64,000 nucleotides of DNA from NCBI GenBank assembly GCA_949710005.1, contig OX453274.1, forward strand, positions 2,721,655 through 2,785,654, given 5' to 3'. Both the position numbers and the translations under genes were made by a program. Each line of letters opens with the position of its first letter. The first letter of the stretch is position 1. This DNA is from Ricordea florida (taxonomy: Eukaryota > Cnidaria > Anthozoa > Corallimorpharia > Ricordeidae). Below are positions 49,134 to 61,544 of this stretch, piece by piece. Below the pieces are notes generated by a model. The model worked only from the letters and a program-made list of their open reading frames with translations, did no database searches and was not told where the DNA came from.

Positions 49134-50979
49134 TTCAATACTGTGAAACTGAAACATACAGCATTGGAAATTTTTCCAAGCCCTAACTTGTGATCACAAT
49201 TTTCACGGACCAATACTATGCATGTTGATAAGAAATTGTATTTGCCTAGTACATTGTTAGTTCTCAGTGGTATAGTAAACATGTCTGCGTAATATAGAAT
49301 TGTTAATTAGTAAATTCATCTCTTCAAAGAATTAATTAAAATATAACACCTTTCTTCTCAAGTAAGATGAATAGAAATACACTTGGACAGTGTAACGACG
49401 CTGTCACACCATTGAAATAGACGAAAAGGCGCTTCAGGTTTTTTTTTCAGCCGTTTTAATTTAGATCAACAACTCGAGTATACGCTTGATGGATATATGT
49501 TTTTATGCCAAACACCTGTTAAAAGAGTTTATCAGAAAAATGTTTGAGTTGGAATGTAGCCATGTGTAGATTAAAATAATTAAACAAAATTCCTGCAAAG
49601 GAGTTACCGTTAAAGAAAATCCAAAGTGCTAGATTACTGTGTTGTGGCATTGAACAAAACTGGGTTCGAAGGAACTTACAGCGATTAAAGGCAAAATTTA
49701 GAGTGACCCTAAGTTAAAAGCTAACTGCAAAGGGAAATTCGTGACAAATATTTTCGTTTACATTACCAAACATAAAGACCTCGCTTCAAGTGTAGTTCAA
49801 ATGTAACACCTGCTGGTTCGAAGACCGGCCGAGGTGGGAAGAACAGTTTATGAGCCGAATCAAGTTAAATTAGCCGTTTTTAATATAATTACTCAAGCGT
49901 CGAGCTTTTCAAGTACCTCATTCAATGAATTGGGTTCAGCGTCCCAATTAGGTCTTAATTAGTCAAACTTCTCGGCAACCAAAGTGGAAAGAACGGTAAA
50001 GCCGTTCCGAACTAAAATAGCCATTCTTTATAGATTTAAGCGTTGAACTTTACATGTACCTTATTCAGTGCAATAGGTTTAGCGTCTGAATAGGATATTT
50101 ATCAGTCAACCAGTGAAAAAGGCGCGAACTCTCAGTCAAGCATCTTGCTATCATAGCTGGTCCGTTACCATAGCAACTGAATGGTTGCAAAACACCACAA
50201 GTATATTTTTGTGTTAATTCTATTCAACTCTGTAAATAAGCTTCTTGTATCTTCGTGAATTGACTCTCAGAAGCAAGTGAAACAATTTTCGCAGGATATA
50301 GCGTACACTTCTTGGGCTTTAACCCTCTAGATCAAACTCCGAACTCTCCTTACTACATCAGCGCATAGCGGAGAATACAGGTAATACAAGAATATAAGAG
50401 GATGGTTACTAATGATGAGTTGTCTTCATATTTCATAATATTGTCCTTATCGTCTCACGGCATAGCTACACAAAATATGACATCTTAGTGTAACCCTAAT
50501 CCTAACCCTAACCCTAATCCTAACCCTAACCCTAATCTTTGCTGGAACACATTAGACAAGAGAAAATTGTGCGTGGTCTTCAAACTACAACAAAGTTAGG
50601 TACGCAATGAGTACATGAAATTCTGACTTTTAAGAACGAATGTTTTAAGACACCTACAGCCCTGGGTCCCTAGCATAAAGGGTTTGGGATAATCCCTTCT
50701 TGTAACAAACACTGGACATACACGTAATTTTCCCCTCCTCCTCCTCCCTCCTTTCAATGTTGGTATGTCTATGTGCTTACTGAACGATTCCAATTGGGGG
50801 TTGATGGCAGGGTGCGACAAAAAAAACAAAACAACAACAACAAAAAAAACAATCAAGTGAAGCTGTGTTTTGGTCGTAAACAACACATTAATTGCAGCAG
50901 CTTTTGAAGTGGACCCAAGCCTTTTTCCAGTTATTTAATCCGCTTCTACATTCTACCAACAACTGATGATGGGAACTGT
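49134..50979. other. Spacer between the tandem receptor genes
   Basis: It should hold the promoter of copy A and the 3' UTR of copy B (both minus). No further exon is seen. A short telomere-like tract lies at 50491-50537, and a purine/pyrimidine-rich stretch at 50815-50855. Confidence 0.5.
50491..50537. repeat. Short interstitial telomere-like tract
   Basis: TAACCCTAATCCTAACCCTA and onward: seven to eight units of CCCTAA mixed with CCTAA. The cnidarian telomere repeat is TTAGGG, so this matches its complement. Confidence 0.75.
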
Positions 50980-53900
50980 TTACATTATAACAAAAACAAT
51001 ACAATAAGTAACGATGAACAGGACAAAAGCAGCAGGAAACAAAATTCTTGAAGCCTTGTCTATCGGATGACACGATCCGCGCATGAACTTTGACTTATCA
51101 TCATTCCGCTGACTTGTCATGTTTACTGTGGCCTCATCACGTGATCGGCCACCAGACTGCGCGTGATGAGACTCATTCCTGTCTTCCCAACTCATCTAAA
51201 AATAAACAAGTAAACTGGTTTTAAATTGCATATTAAATTATAAATGTTAATTCCGCGCTTCACTTCCTCAAAAATTCGTTATAGTTATTTACTTACACAT
51301 GAATTAAACTGATGTAAACCTGCCCCGCCTAGATTAGCTACCGCTACCAGCGGGTCAGTCCACTGTGTTTTAAAAACTGATTATGGAATAAAAAATGAAA
51401 AAAAATAAATAAATAAAGGCGCACACGAGCCTTAAGGCCCACCAGGCCGGAGCTTATCCCGGTTTCAATAGCACGAAGCACCTGGGAGTATTATTACTCC
51501 CCCCTGGATGGGATGCTAGTCCATCGCAGGGTCACCCCCAGCATTATATCACTGGTACCCATTTATACACCTGGGTGGAGAGAGACAGTGTGGAGTAAAG
51601 TGTCTTGTCTAAGGAAACAACACAGTGCCAGCACCAGGGCTCGAACTCCAAACCTCCTGCTCGGAAGTCCGACACGCTAACCACCACACTACTGTGCCTC
51701 CGATTATGGAATAAAGTTGAAGTTGCAGTTAAATAGTCCCTATCAGGAGCCCATGCGCTCCTGTCAGCATAGAACTAAAGGTTAATAAACAGTTAACTGA
51801 GATAAATACACGAATCTATAAGGTGTGGCTCTACTCTCTTTAATACCTAATCTATCAAAAACGCGTTTTATTTCAGTTGCCTCTTATCTGTATGTGCATA
51901 CAGAACTTGCTAGTCTTCCTTGAACGATTTTACTTGCCAAATTCGAAATGGTTTTCAAAACTGAGCGCCATCTTGAAAAACGAATTACGAATGACGTCAT
52001 CTATGAGCAAAAGACCAATCACAAGGTTTATGTTCGGTGTAAAACGGTGTGAAAATTTTCTTTGTTTTGGGCCATTCTTGTCGTGATCTGCACTGTTTGA
52101 CTTTTCTTTGTAATCTTTTGTTACATCACTGGCGCGTTTTACACCGGACATAAACCAGCCACAGCGCTCAAAATCTTAAGTGCATTGTATGACGCGAGAG
52201 ATTTACCTCTGACTCGTCATCTGTTGATTTTAAAGAACCGAAGAAGTCGGTTCGGATCGTAAATGGAACAACTGCGGTTTTTTTCCTGGCAATGGTATTT
52301 TTGTTTGACGCAGGATTTGAAGTCTCTTGCCCTAAATTTCTTGTGGTACAGATGACAGCGTACTCCACCAAAGCGCCAAACACAAAAAAGAAACTCCCCA
52401 ACAGATAAAAGTCTATTGCTTTGATATAACCGACTTTAGGAAGCGAATTCTGTACGCCAAACAGCAGAGTGGTAATGGCGAGGACGGTGGTGATACCGAG
52501 AGAGACTCGGGCGGGTATAGAGCCTTCATTGATCCAGAAGCCGACCCAACTTAACATGACAATCAGCGCAGTGGGAATAAAGTCTTGAATGAGGTAGAAA
52601 CCAATATGACGTCTCAGGCGGAACTTTATCTGGAGCGCAGAGAAGTTCCCTAGAACCAAATCCTCTATTTAGCCAAACGGGTGACTGGTGTACTTAACGT
52701 ACCTTTGGGTGTGGCTTATTAGAGGGGTGGTAGCCTCACTCGGGATGGGGTGGGGTGACTTATTGATTTGGCTAAATGCAACATTATAGCCATGATACTG
52801 TTATTAAATAATTACAATCTCAGTGAGTGACAATGAATTGTGATAATTGCATGACATTTTTTTCTTACGGGGGAGAGGGCGGTGGCTTAATAGAGGGGAT
52901 GACTTGATACATTTCCTCTTCTAAAGAAGGGTTGCATATTTGAGTGGAGGTGGGGGTTATTTAATAGAGGATTTATGGTAATAACATGACGTTTCGTGAC
53001 ACCAAAAGGGTCATGAAATAATGCTGATGGGAAAATGAGTGAAAATCAATAATCATTGACTGTGAATACAAGAAATAAATGCAATAAATCATGTATTGCT
53101 CTGAGGATTGAAACGTAGTTAAAGATTTGATCTTCCTGAAAAAGAACAAACTGAAAGGCAGGATTGGAAACCATGACCTAGCGAATACGAGTGTAATACT
53201 CTACCAGCTGAGCTAACCAGCCGTCCAATAAAAATTAGGAGAGAGAGTTGCATAGAACCTTTGGCCAAAGTGTTCAACTATGATAAGTCGAATTTTAGAT
53301 TAACTCTTGTACGAGTAACATTGCGTAATCACAAATTGGAATAATATTGGCAAAAGCTCGAAGTGAAACCTTCCTCTGGAAAAGTAATTTTCAGCACTGT
53401 CACAGGCAATCTCGAAAAAAGAGAATCCGAGTTCTCATAACAGGAGTCGAACCAACGACCTTCTAATTTATACTAGTTCAGACACTTTACCATTGAGATA
53501 TGGGAAACTCGTGGGAGCAAGGCCATTAAACTAGGTTCATGGGACAAACATCCTGCACACTGTCAGGATTTGAATGTAAAGATAACTAGTTCAGACGCTC
53601 TACCACTGAGCTGTAGGAGACTCGTGGAAGCAAGGACATTAAACTAGGTTCATGGTACAAACATCCTGCATACTGTTAGGACTTGAATGTCAAAGTGAAC
53701 GGGTCGTAAGTAATGAAGATGGTATATTTTGAGCCTGGATAATTTGTGAAAGATGCGAGCTTTGTCCTCTTAGTAGAACAGTTGCCCCTCTATTGTGTCT
53801 CACCTGTGATATACGAGTTATTTCTAGACAGTACTTCCCACTCTATCAGCGAGTAATGTGGGATGGTCAGCCTCTTGGATAAGGTCACGGGATCACCAAG

Positions 53901-56900
53901 GTCTTCTCGCCATGAATAAGCCACGTCGTTATCACTATAAGCATCTGCAAGTGAGTTAAATTGATTTACAGCTGGCTATTGCTATCACGATAGATAGGGC
54001 GGCCTTCAAAACCGGGGGAGGCTCCTACAAAAAATGAGGAGCTTGCTCGTCTGAAATTTTCGAAAAAAAACAGCACCCCCCAACCCACCCCCGCAACAAA
54101 ATGCCAAAAGTTTGTTTGATGGGCGTGGCTCGACAAAATGTTCACTTCCAACACTGTACCAATTAAAAAAAGCAACGCAAAAAGGGACGCTTTGACCATA
54201 AAGCTGAAAGTCAACTTATTTTTTATTGATGTGACCGATGAATGAGACAGCAATAAAAACCAATTGACAGGCAAATAGTTCCTGAAATATCATGGGTGAC
54301 AAATTACTCCTTAATTTTGGCGCGAAATTTCATTGTTAATTTATAATTTCACATGTGAAATTACAATGTTGTTATGGCAACTTCTCCTACGGTGCCAAAA
54401 TGGCGTCTGGGGTTTGAAAATGTTTAAGTGTAATTTGTCACCCATGATATTAGTAGGAAATCACATGGTATACTCTTTACATTAGGGAATAATTTCACTT
54501 GCGTTTTTTTTTTCCAAAATCTAAGATTTTGGACAAACCACAAGTGAAATTATTCCCTAGTTTTACTCGTCACAATTTGATTACACATGCTAATTTTACC
54601 CCAAAAGGTACCGCGATAATTCCGTTAGGGGTCATTTTGGATTTTGCACCTTGAGGTACCAATCTACAAATATTGAACTCCAAAAGGCACATGTTTTTAT
54701 GAGAGTTTTGTTAACTTCTAGTTTAAGAGCCACTGAAGTGAAAATTATTTCAGAATAATTTCGGAATGAGTCTATAAAACAAACATCAGTTTATGATTGA
54801 CACTCACAACTTTCAAACGCCAGCTCACAACTTTGTTCATCCATAGGAAACCTCCTGAGATCCATGGGACAGTAAGAGCGCACACGCTTTCTAATACAAA
54901 CAAAGGGTAGTTAGTCTTGACAGTTGAAGTTGGGTTAATGGCTGCAACGATAGGAAAGCGAGAGGTAGTAAAATGACATTAAGTCAATGTCCTAAAATGG
55001 TAATACAAAGCCTTATGGTAAAGCTGGTTCCGCGAGCATGCAAGATGTGGCGAATCCTGATTTCTGATTGGCTACAAGAGCATGAATCCTGATTTCCGAT
55101 TGGCTACACGAGCATGAATCCTGATTTCTGATTGGCTACACGAGCATATGGGCCTATCTTGCCAGTTTTTACCGCGATACAAAACAAAACAAAATGGCCA
55201 TGTAATAAACCCTTTATTGTCGAAACTGGTTCGGTCAAGATGGCTAGAAATTAGCCTCGATTTTTAAGTGAACTTTACCAATATGCAGCCATCTTGACTT
55301 CACGCACGGCCAATAACGCATATATCAAGCATTTCTTATCTGAATAAAGATAACGTGGGTCCCGGTTATGACATCACCTGCTACTGTAGGTGATGTAGCC
55401 TTGTGACGTCATTTCCAACAGGAAGTCATGTCGGTTCTTATGGTCCGTCATATCATTTTCGAAGAATGTGTCTGGGAGCCATATTTGGTCAACAATGTGT
55501 CCTGTGGGTTTGAATGAAGGAACTTTGGTGTACTTTGCAAACGCTAAACGACGATCTGTCCAGTACTGACGAAAGAAAAACGTGGCCGTGAAATCCTGTC
55601 ACAAGATAGGCAAAAAAACAGAGAGACAAAATATCGCACATGAAACGATATGAGATGTAAATAATCGTAATTGAACTGATTGAAGTGCAATTTGTTCTGA
55701 AATTATACGCGCGATTTCAAATATCGAACGAGCGCGCAGCGCGAGTTCAATCTGAAATCACAAGTATGATTTCAGACCAAAATTCCACGACACGAAGTTC
55801 AATTACCACTTTATTACATCCAGTTTTGAAATCGCACTATTAAATATTAATTATTATATTATTACAGGATTTTTGTTTGTCAAGTGCCAATATTTTATTG
55901 TAAATTTGATTGGTTGTTTAATGTTTGTGTTTATTCTCATTGGCTGAAAAAGAAGATGCGATTTAGAGCCTAAGATATTGCGATTCGTGAATAAGTCACA
56001 CTGCTTTGGGCCAACCAAATAGCAGGGATCACCTGTGTTTCCAAAATGGATGTAATAAAATAAGTTATGTTATTTATTATATGAAAATGAGTGGGCGGCA
56101 AATAGATAAAAATGATAACACACGTGTGGATATGAAAGATATCCGTGCATGCGTGATATCACTGGCAGGGTAGGGTTTTTAAAGTCACTCGGTACTCAGT
56201 ATCCCACAAAATTTTATAAAATAAACTTATTTACATGGTAGCTTGCAGATACGAACATTTCTCCTATCATGTTGAATAATATTTAACTCGATTGATGCGC
56301 TCGCTCATGAAATATATTTCAACACTGGAAGTGAAATCTTGTACCTCCGCTCGGCCATAGTTAATTGAGGGACTGGTTATGAAACCCTGGAAATTTCAAA
56401 AGCAAGAACAGTGCAGTCACAATAGATGTTGAATCGACCGTGAGCCTGCACAATCTTTTATTTTTGTTTAGCATGTTACCTGCGCATATAATAGTCGAAA
56501 CTTTTGATTGGTTATCCTACCGAAAAAAGTGTTTTTGTGCAGGTTCAACGCCAAAAAGGCGAACAAAAACATGAAACAAAGAAACTTGTTGAGTTTAATA
56601 ACCATCTACATATATAAACTATGGCTCGGCCATGTGGTATTCTCTCTTTATTAAACACGAGATAAAGTGTTTCATCACATATCAAACACCGAGGAGACAG
56701 CTGAAAACACAACATGCAGAGGAGTGCTTTTAACGAAATTTAAGGTGTTTTTTTATGTGATGAAATACACGAATCACGTGTATGATATAGCTTTTCAAAT
56801 AACTGATTTGGAAAGTGGCATTTAATTAAGATAATAAAACAAACCGTGTTTCATTGAATATCCCAATTGTCTTCCATGATTTCTTCAACGCAGTATTAAT

Positions 56901-59178
56901 CAGCAAGAGATTTGAAATCGACAGAGCAATGTTATGTTGTGTTCCTGCATCGACGTATAGGAATAGAATATTCTAGCAGCTTCTATGCAAAGCTTTCTTG
57001 CAAGGACCCACCGCAGGTTAATTGTCAAACCATAACATTTAGTTAAACGATATTTGCCTATTGCAACCAGGTGTACGACAATCAGGAAATGGATTTAACT
57101 TAAAAAACTGAAATTCGGTAAATCAGAGAAGCGTCAAACTGTTTCTAACCACAATATTTTCAATTGCATTTACCATATTGATTTCATCAATGGGTACAGT
57201 GGCCAGGATGTGCATTGTCACAGAAACCTTTAGTGGAGGACCTGAGAAAAATTGAAAATGGCTCACGTGAGGTAGCTGTTATGTCAAGGTCAAGAATGAG
57301 GAGTTTGTGATGATCGTCACCTTGACGACGGGAAAGTGCAAAGTGGTCAGAGGTGGCGAGAAAACAAGAAAATTGCATCACGATAAAATATAGGATAAAG
57401 ACGGTAATTTCTGAAAAACAAAAAAAAAACATATCCAAGCGTCTGGAACTGACCACTGTAAACTGTCTTACAATTTAAACATTAAAATGCTGGAATAGAG
57501 CAATAACACAGGAAATGTGAAATCTATTCACAAGTTTCTTAAAGCTCGTTTCTTTTTTATGTTCCGCTCAGCACTCCTTATTTGCCACAGTACAAAAACG
57601 GCTTGAAGAAAAATTACCTTACTAGTTGGCTGGCTAGTGTTTTTTGAGCATCTAACAATAACGTTAGTATAAGCTGTGGCATGTTACGTTTGGAGAATTT
57701 CGTGCTAAATGGAACATCGTCGAATTGATAACTTCCTCAATTCTCACCACATACTTGCTTAAAACTGTGCTAACTTTGTAAGAGATTTCAATTTGATAAC
57801 TTCTGGAACCTACCTCCAATGTCTGGTCTGATTCGCCTGTCGTAGTTTTTTAGCATGGTGTTCAATACTGATGATACCTCATTGACTTGGTATAACGATC
57901 CATTATCTGACGCACTGATAGAGAAAACAAGCTCAATTACATACGTCGTTAGTAGGGAGCAGCTCTGTTTTTATTATTCGTAACATCTGCAAATAATCCG
58001 CTGTTGAAAGTTCTATGGCTGTGTATTGCATGATCGGTGATCAGCTTAAGAATCTAGCCCCATTTCCCGGCCCAACCAGCTCTCGGTGGTGAAATAATGA
58101 AGATAGTATAATTATTTTTAGCCAGGAAAGTTTGCGAATGATGCTTTTTCGGCACAGTCACAGGCAAACTCGCACATTGGAGTTGAACTTACCACCTTCC
58201 GATTACAAGTTCGGCTCTTAGGAAGCCGATTAGCTCCAACACACAATCTGACGGTAACTGAAGCAAAACGCGGTTTGTACGTTGGTGCTACAAGCCTTTT
58301 CTGAAGCCCACTTCAAAAATGTGCAAGGAAAACTATCACAAACCATTCTTCAGCTAGGAAAAAATCACGTAAGACACAATCCCCACCCATAAACTCTTGC
58401 CTGACTTACTTCCGCATTTTTCGTTTTTATTACTATTTCATTGGAACTCCTTCGGTTGCCATTGACGACAGAATCAGTTGAATTGTGTATTTTCGCATTA
58501 TGAGCTATAACCAACAAACTGCTTGCGGTCCCGTAAGCTATCTGTTCTTTATTTAGTATTTTTAAACATCTAATGTAAAACATTTTTTGAAACCATACTG
58601 TTCTAGAAGAGCGGAACGAGTTAACTGCCAACTAGAACACGAAAAACGCAAAAGCACTACTGGCAACTTGAAAAAGTTTCAGAATGACAGGGAAATTTTT
58701 GTACAACTCGTTTTCCGCGTGCTTTTCTAATGGACACTCGAAATTCGTCAACTTTCGTTGCAGCTTCGTTTTTTCACTAACAGAGCTTTGAGAAAGTACG
58801 TTTTACTACCATCACATTTAAAGGATGCTGACGTTTCGAGTGTTACCCTTCGACAGCGTACGCAAACACAGTACATACTTACAAACAATTCGCTCTGCCG
58901 AAGAGCCAATGCTCGAATCGTCAGAACTGAACCCCTTAAATCTTTCGATGGAAACCTTACGTTATCAACTAGTTTGGTAAACCAGTTTTTGTGTGTGTTT
59001 CAAATTTTTCACCAACGCAGCACCAGTTTCTTTAGAAACTACCCCCTGTATATTTGCTTCGTTTTGTTTCGTCATTGCCGGATTAGCGCGCAATGACACT
59101 GTTACAGTACCTTGTTACGAAGGTCTCGTCTACAGCTTGTGACAATCGACAGACACAGACAAGCAGAGCAAACAACAT
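50980..59178 (-). CDS. Cys-loop ligand-gated anion channel subunit, copy B (glycine/GABA-A receptor-like)
   Basis: Eight minus-strand exons: 59111-59178, 57814-57914, 57174-57241, 55378-55595, 54808-54890, 53804-53944, 52207-52649 and 50980-51195. Phases agree; 445 residues. The signal peptide is MLFALLVCVCRLSQA. The extracellular part has FFFRQYWTDRRLAF and IWLPDTFFENDM; the Cys-loop is CPMDLRRFPMDEQSC, again with 13 residues between cysteines. TM2 starts PARVSLGITTVLAITTL and TM4 ends FIVTYCIVFVIM, close to copy A. Exons 1-5 have the same lengths as in copy A (68, 101, 68, 218, 83), showing tandem duplication. The PAR motif predicts anion passage; ligand unknown. The first exon is joined by phase and length agreement with copy A. 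Confidence 0.93.
51393..51701 (-). mobile_element. tRNA-derived SINE with 14-bp target-site duplication
   Basis: Minus-strand element in the last intron of receptor copy B. The head has GTGGTGGTTAGCGTGTCGGA (A box) and GAGTTCGAGCCC (B box); the body has AAGACACTTTACTCCACACT, GATGGACTAGCATCCCATCC and GGGATAAGCTCCGG; the tail is (TTTA)n on its own strand. GATTATGGAATAAA flanks it exactly at 51379-51392 and 51702-51715. Confidence 0.9.
53160..53226 (-). repeat. tRNA-like SINE head
   Basis: Minus strand: GGTTAGCTCAGCTGGTAGAG (A box) and CATGGTTTCCAATCC in B-box position. It is degenerate; no clover leaf closes. Confidence 0.5.
53472..53700. repeat. ~113-bp tandem duplication of a SINE-like piece
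   Basis: ACTAGTTCAGAC starts at 53472 and again at 53585; the copies run on through AAACTAGGTTCATGG, ACAAACATCCTGCA and CAGGATTTGAATGT. Read on the minus strand each has an A-box-like TCTCAATGGTAAAG or GCTCAGTGGTAGAG. It is in an intron of receptor copy B. Confidence 0.75.
54287..54450. mobile_element. MITE with 20-bp perfect inverted ends
   Basis: ATATCATGGGTGACAAATTA at the left is matched by TAATTTGTCACCCATGATAT at the right. The interior contains AATTTCACATGTGAAATT (a small palindrome) and AAAATGGCG. It is in intron 5 of receptor copy B. Confidence 0.9.
54484..54558. mobile_element. Short palindromic element
   Basis: AGGGAATAATTTCACTTG at the left pairs with CAAGTGAAATTATTCCCT at the right; the centre CCAAAATC/GATTTTGG also pairs. 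It follows the previous element by 33 bp. Confidence 0.8.
55051..55146. repeat. Three tandem 32-bp units containing TCTGATTGGCTACA
   Basis: GAATCCTGATTTCTGATTGG followed by CTACACGAGCAT is repeated three times with few changes. AAAATGGCC follows at 55191. It is in intron 4 of receptor copy B. Confidence 0.85.
56647..56690. repeat. Solitary satellite monomer in intron 3 of receptor copy B
   Basis: ATTAAACACGAGATAAAGTG then TTTCATCACATATCAAACAC is about 1.4 units of the 31-bp satellite of copy A, with one substitution in the conserved half (ATAAAG for ATACAG). It lies in the intron equivalent to the one that holds the array. The surrounding 56340-56650 also has CTCGGCCATAGTT and its complement AACTATGGCTCGG, so a mobile element may be involved. 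Confidence 0.9.
58775..59050. repeat. Copy of the GACGTTTCGAG repeat family, with hammerhead-core-like motif
   Basis: GATGCTGACGTTTCGAGTGT at 58824 and GTGTGTTTCAAATTTTTCAC with CAACGCAGCACCAGTTTC at 58993-59030 match the order seen at 60380-60610. On the minus strand 58834-58856 reads CTGTCGA, stem, GAAAC. It is in intron 1 of receptor copy B. Confidence 0.55.
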
Positions 59179-60379
59179 GTTAACAGTTGTTCTTACTCGG
59201 CTGTAAATCATTGCTTCTTATGGTGAAATTCCAATTAAGAACGTGTTTATAAGTGCATTGAATTTGGAGCGTTGGCCAGGCACTGTGCACCTCCTACTGT
59301 AGAAATATTAATGATGCCTAAAAAAATAATTTCAATCTGGGTGGTTCTGGAATCCGTTTATCGAAAGTTCTGATTACTCTACAAGCAAGTTAATCTGGAA
59401 TTGCATTGCCTAACTAACCTTGAAAACCAATAAAACTGTAATTCCCGTTGTAAATATTGCGATCGTAAAATAGAGTTCCGGGCCCGTTAAATTACAGGGA
59501 CTTTGGAGAAACGAGCCCATGGATGTCTTTTGTGTAAAGAATCGTTCGTAACAACAACATTTCTATGACAAAATCTGAAAATAATTGCCAATAAGCGTTA
59601 TGCGAAACACAACTAATTTGAAAGAAAAAAAAACAATGTTTTGCTTGGCTTGAGCTTTTTTAAATGGGCCGCGCAGCTAAGCAGTCCAAGACATGTCTGG
59701 CGCATATTCTCACATCAGTATTCGCAACGCAAAAGAACCAATTTTTTTTGGGACAGAATCTGAAAATCATTACAAAAGGAGCCTTATGCGAAACAGGATT
59801 AGTTTGGAATGGAACTTAATGTTTAACTCAGAATTGAAAACTTACCGACTGGAAACGATAATATTTACAGAGAAGCAGTTGGATAAAAGTATTTGTAGTA
59901 TTGTTCAACGTAAGCCCCACGACATGCTCTTTCGTTAGAATACATACATATCTGTAACTTGACAACCCCATGAACTTACCTTTTAGGTGTATTCTATACT
60001 CAATTTAAATTAGCTGCATTGTTAACGACGGGTTGGTCAATACATGATAATTTTAAATTTTAGGATAGGAATTTGAATACTTGCTAAAAACAACCCCATA
60101 CCAGGGGAAAATTGAACTTTGACTATAGACAATAATGTTTAAAAACTCGAAAACACAAGCATGCCTTTTAAACTTTTGCGCTATTTTTTTCAAGTTGGCT
60201 GAAATTGGCCCGTGAATATTACTATCTTTCTTCGGGCAATATGAAATTGGAAAGAAATTGTCAGGTGTGATTTAAAACTCCCGAACCAAAGAAATAATGA
60301 AAGAAATGTCACTTTTCCTAAACTTCTGCATGCTTGTTCACTAAAATTGTTGAAAGTTGTACCAAAGTAGGTTTCAAGA

Positions 60380-60610
60380 GAAAATGGGTAAATCAAACGA
60401 GTTGATTAAGTAAGTTATACCACCGTAAGGTAAAAAGGAGGTGCTGACGTTTCGAGCGTTAGCCCTTCGTCGGAGCGAATGTCCGATCGAACGAATCGGA
60501 CAATCGAACGTCTCGCTCGGTGGTACAACTCACGTACATGAACAACTCGTTTGATAAAACATGTTTTTGTGTGTTTCAATTTCTCACCGACGCAACGCCA
60601 GTATTCAAAA
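60380..60610. repeat. GACGTTTCGAGCGTTAGCCC repeat, fuller copy
   Basis: It begins GGTAAATCAAACGAGTTGA, then GTTATACCACCGTAAGGTAA, GAGGTGCTGACGTTTCGAGC and GTTAGCCCTTCGTC, later TCGTTTGATAAAACATG and GTGTTTCAATTTCTCACCGA followed by CGCAACGCCAG. It shows the target that was split by the LINE at 27079. On the minus strand 60450-60473 resembles a hammerhead core (CCGACGA, stem, GAAAC). A shorter relative lies at 41530-41590. Confidence 0.7.
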
Positions 60611-61544
60611 TTGTTGAAAGTATGCTTGAAGTTCATCAACAAGCCTCGTAGCTCAAAACCAGCTGCTACAGATACCACTGTTCAGTAAATACCACGTTAC
60701 GACAACTCCCAAGAGGAGTGCAACACCAATAACAGTAAATTGAGATTCCTGGGAACGTTATGGGTAACACTGTGGTCTGATCCGACCTAGGCTTTTATTC
60801 AGGCTATAACTCCTTCAGAACAAAAATGATACAGATTGTCAATACTTCGAATAGATAAATCTAGGTTTATTAAAAGGTTTATTAATCACGTCAGTTTTAC
60901 CACCGTAATATTTAAAGGGGATCTGACTTTTCAAGCGTCTTCTCGCAACATGAAATTTTACAGTCAACACGATAAAAAAATTACTGAACCATTTTTTTTG
61001 TGTTTTAATTTCCCACCGGCGCAGCTCAATTTTGATTAGAAACAGCACTGAATATTAATTCCACTGTGCCTAGTTCCCAGCGCCTGCGCGGCTTTCGCCC
61101 CAGGTCTCGGAATAATCATAACGTTTCCTTTTTCGTCTCATTCCCCTGACTATGTCACTTCCGATCCAGGAAAAACGGATGTTCGAGTCGGAAGCAGAAG
61201 TGGAAACAATAACCAATCACAACACTAGTTCTTAACAGAAGCAGTGATATCAACTAATCACTGAATCAGTTCTTATCACAATTTTTTTTCCTACATTTCA
61301 TTCTACATTTTCAACGTTACAGAAGAAAAAGCGTTTGTAAATACACTCGTAATAGAAATTCGCACTTGTTCTCAGCTGCATTTGTAGTGCAGGTCAGAAA
61401 TTTCTACACTATAAAGCAGAAGTAACAGTGCTCCTGAAAGTTCCTAATAGTCTTCATTCCACAGTTAATTCACTTGGTGAATACAGCAAGGCCTCAGTTT
61501 GAGACACTCCATTTAAAACCTCACTTTCGGTTAATAAGTATTAG

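Noticed and set aside
53160-53226. Functional tRNA gene
   Set aside because: The A box is good but the clover leaf cannot be closed; other degenerate copies lie nearby.
58365-58631. First exon of receptor copy B
   Set aside because: It ends at a good GTAAGT donor, but in the wrong phase for the next exon; the exon at 59111-59178 has a signal peptide, the right phase and the same length as in copy A.
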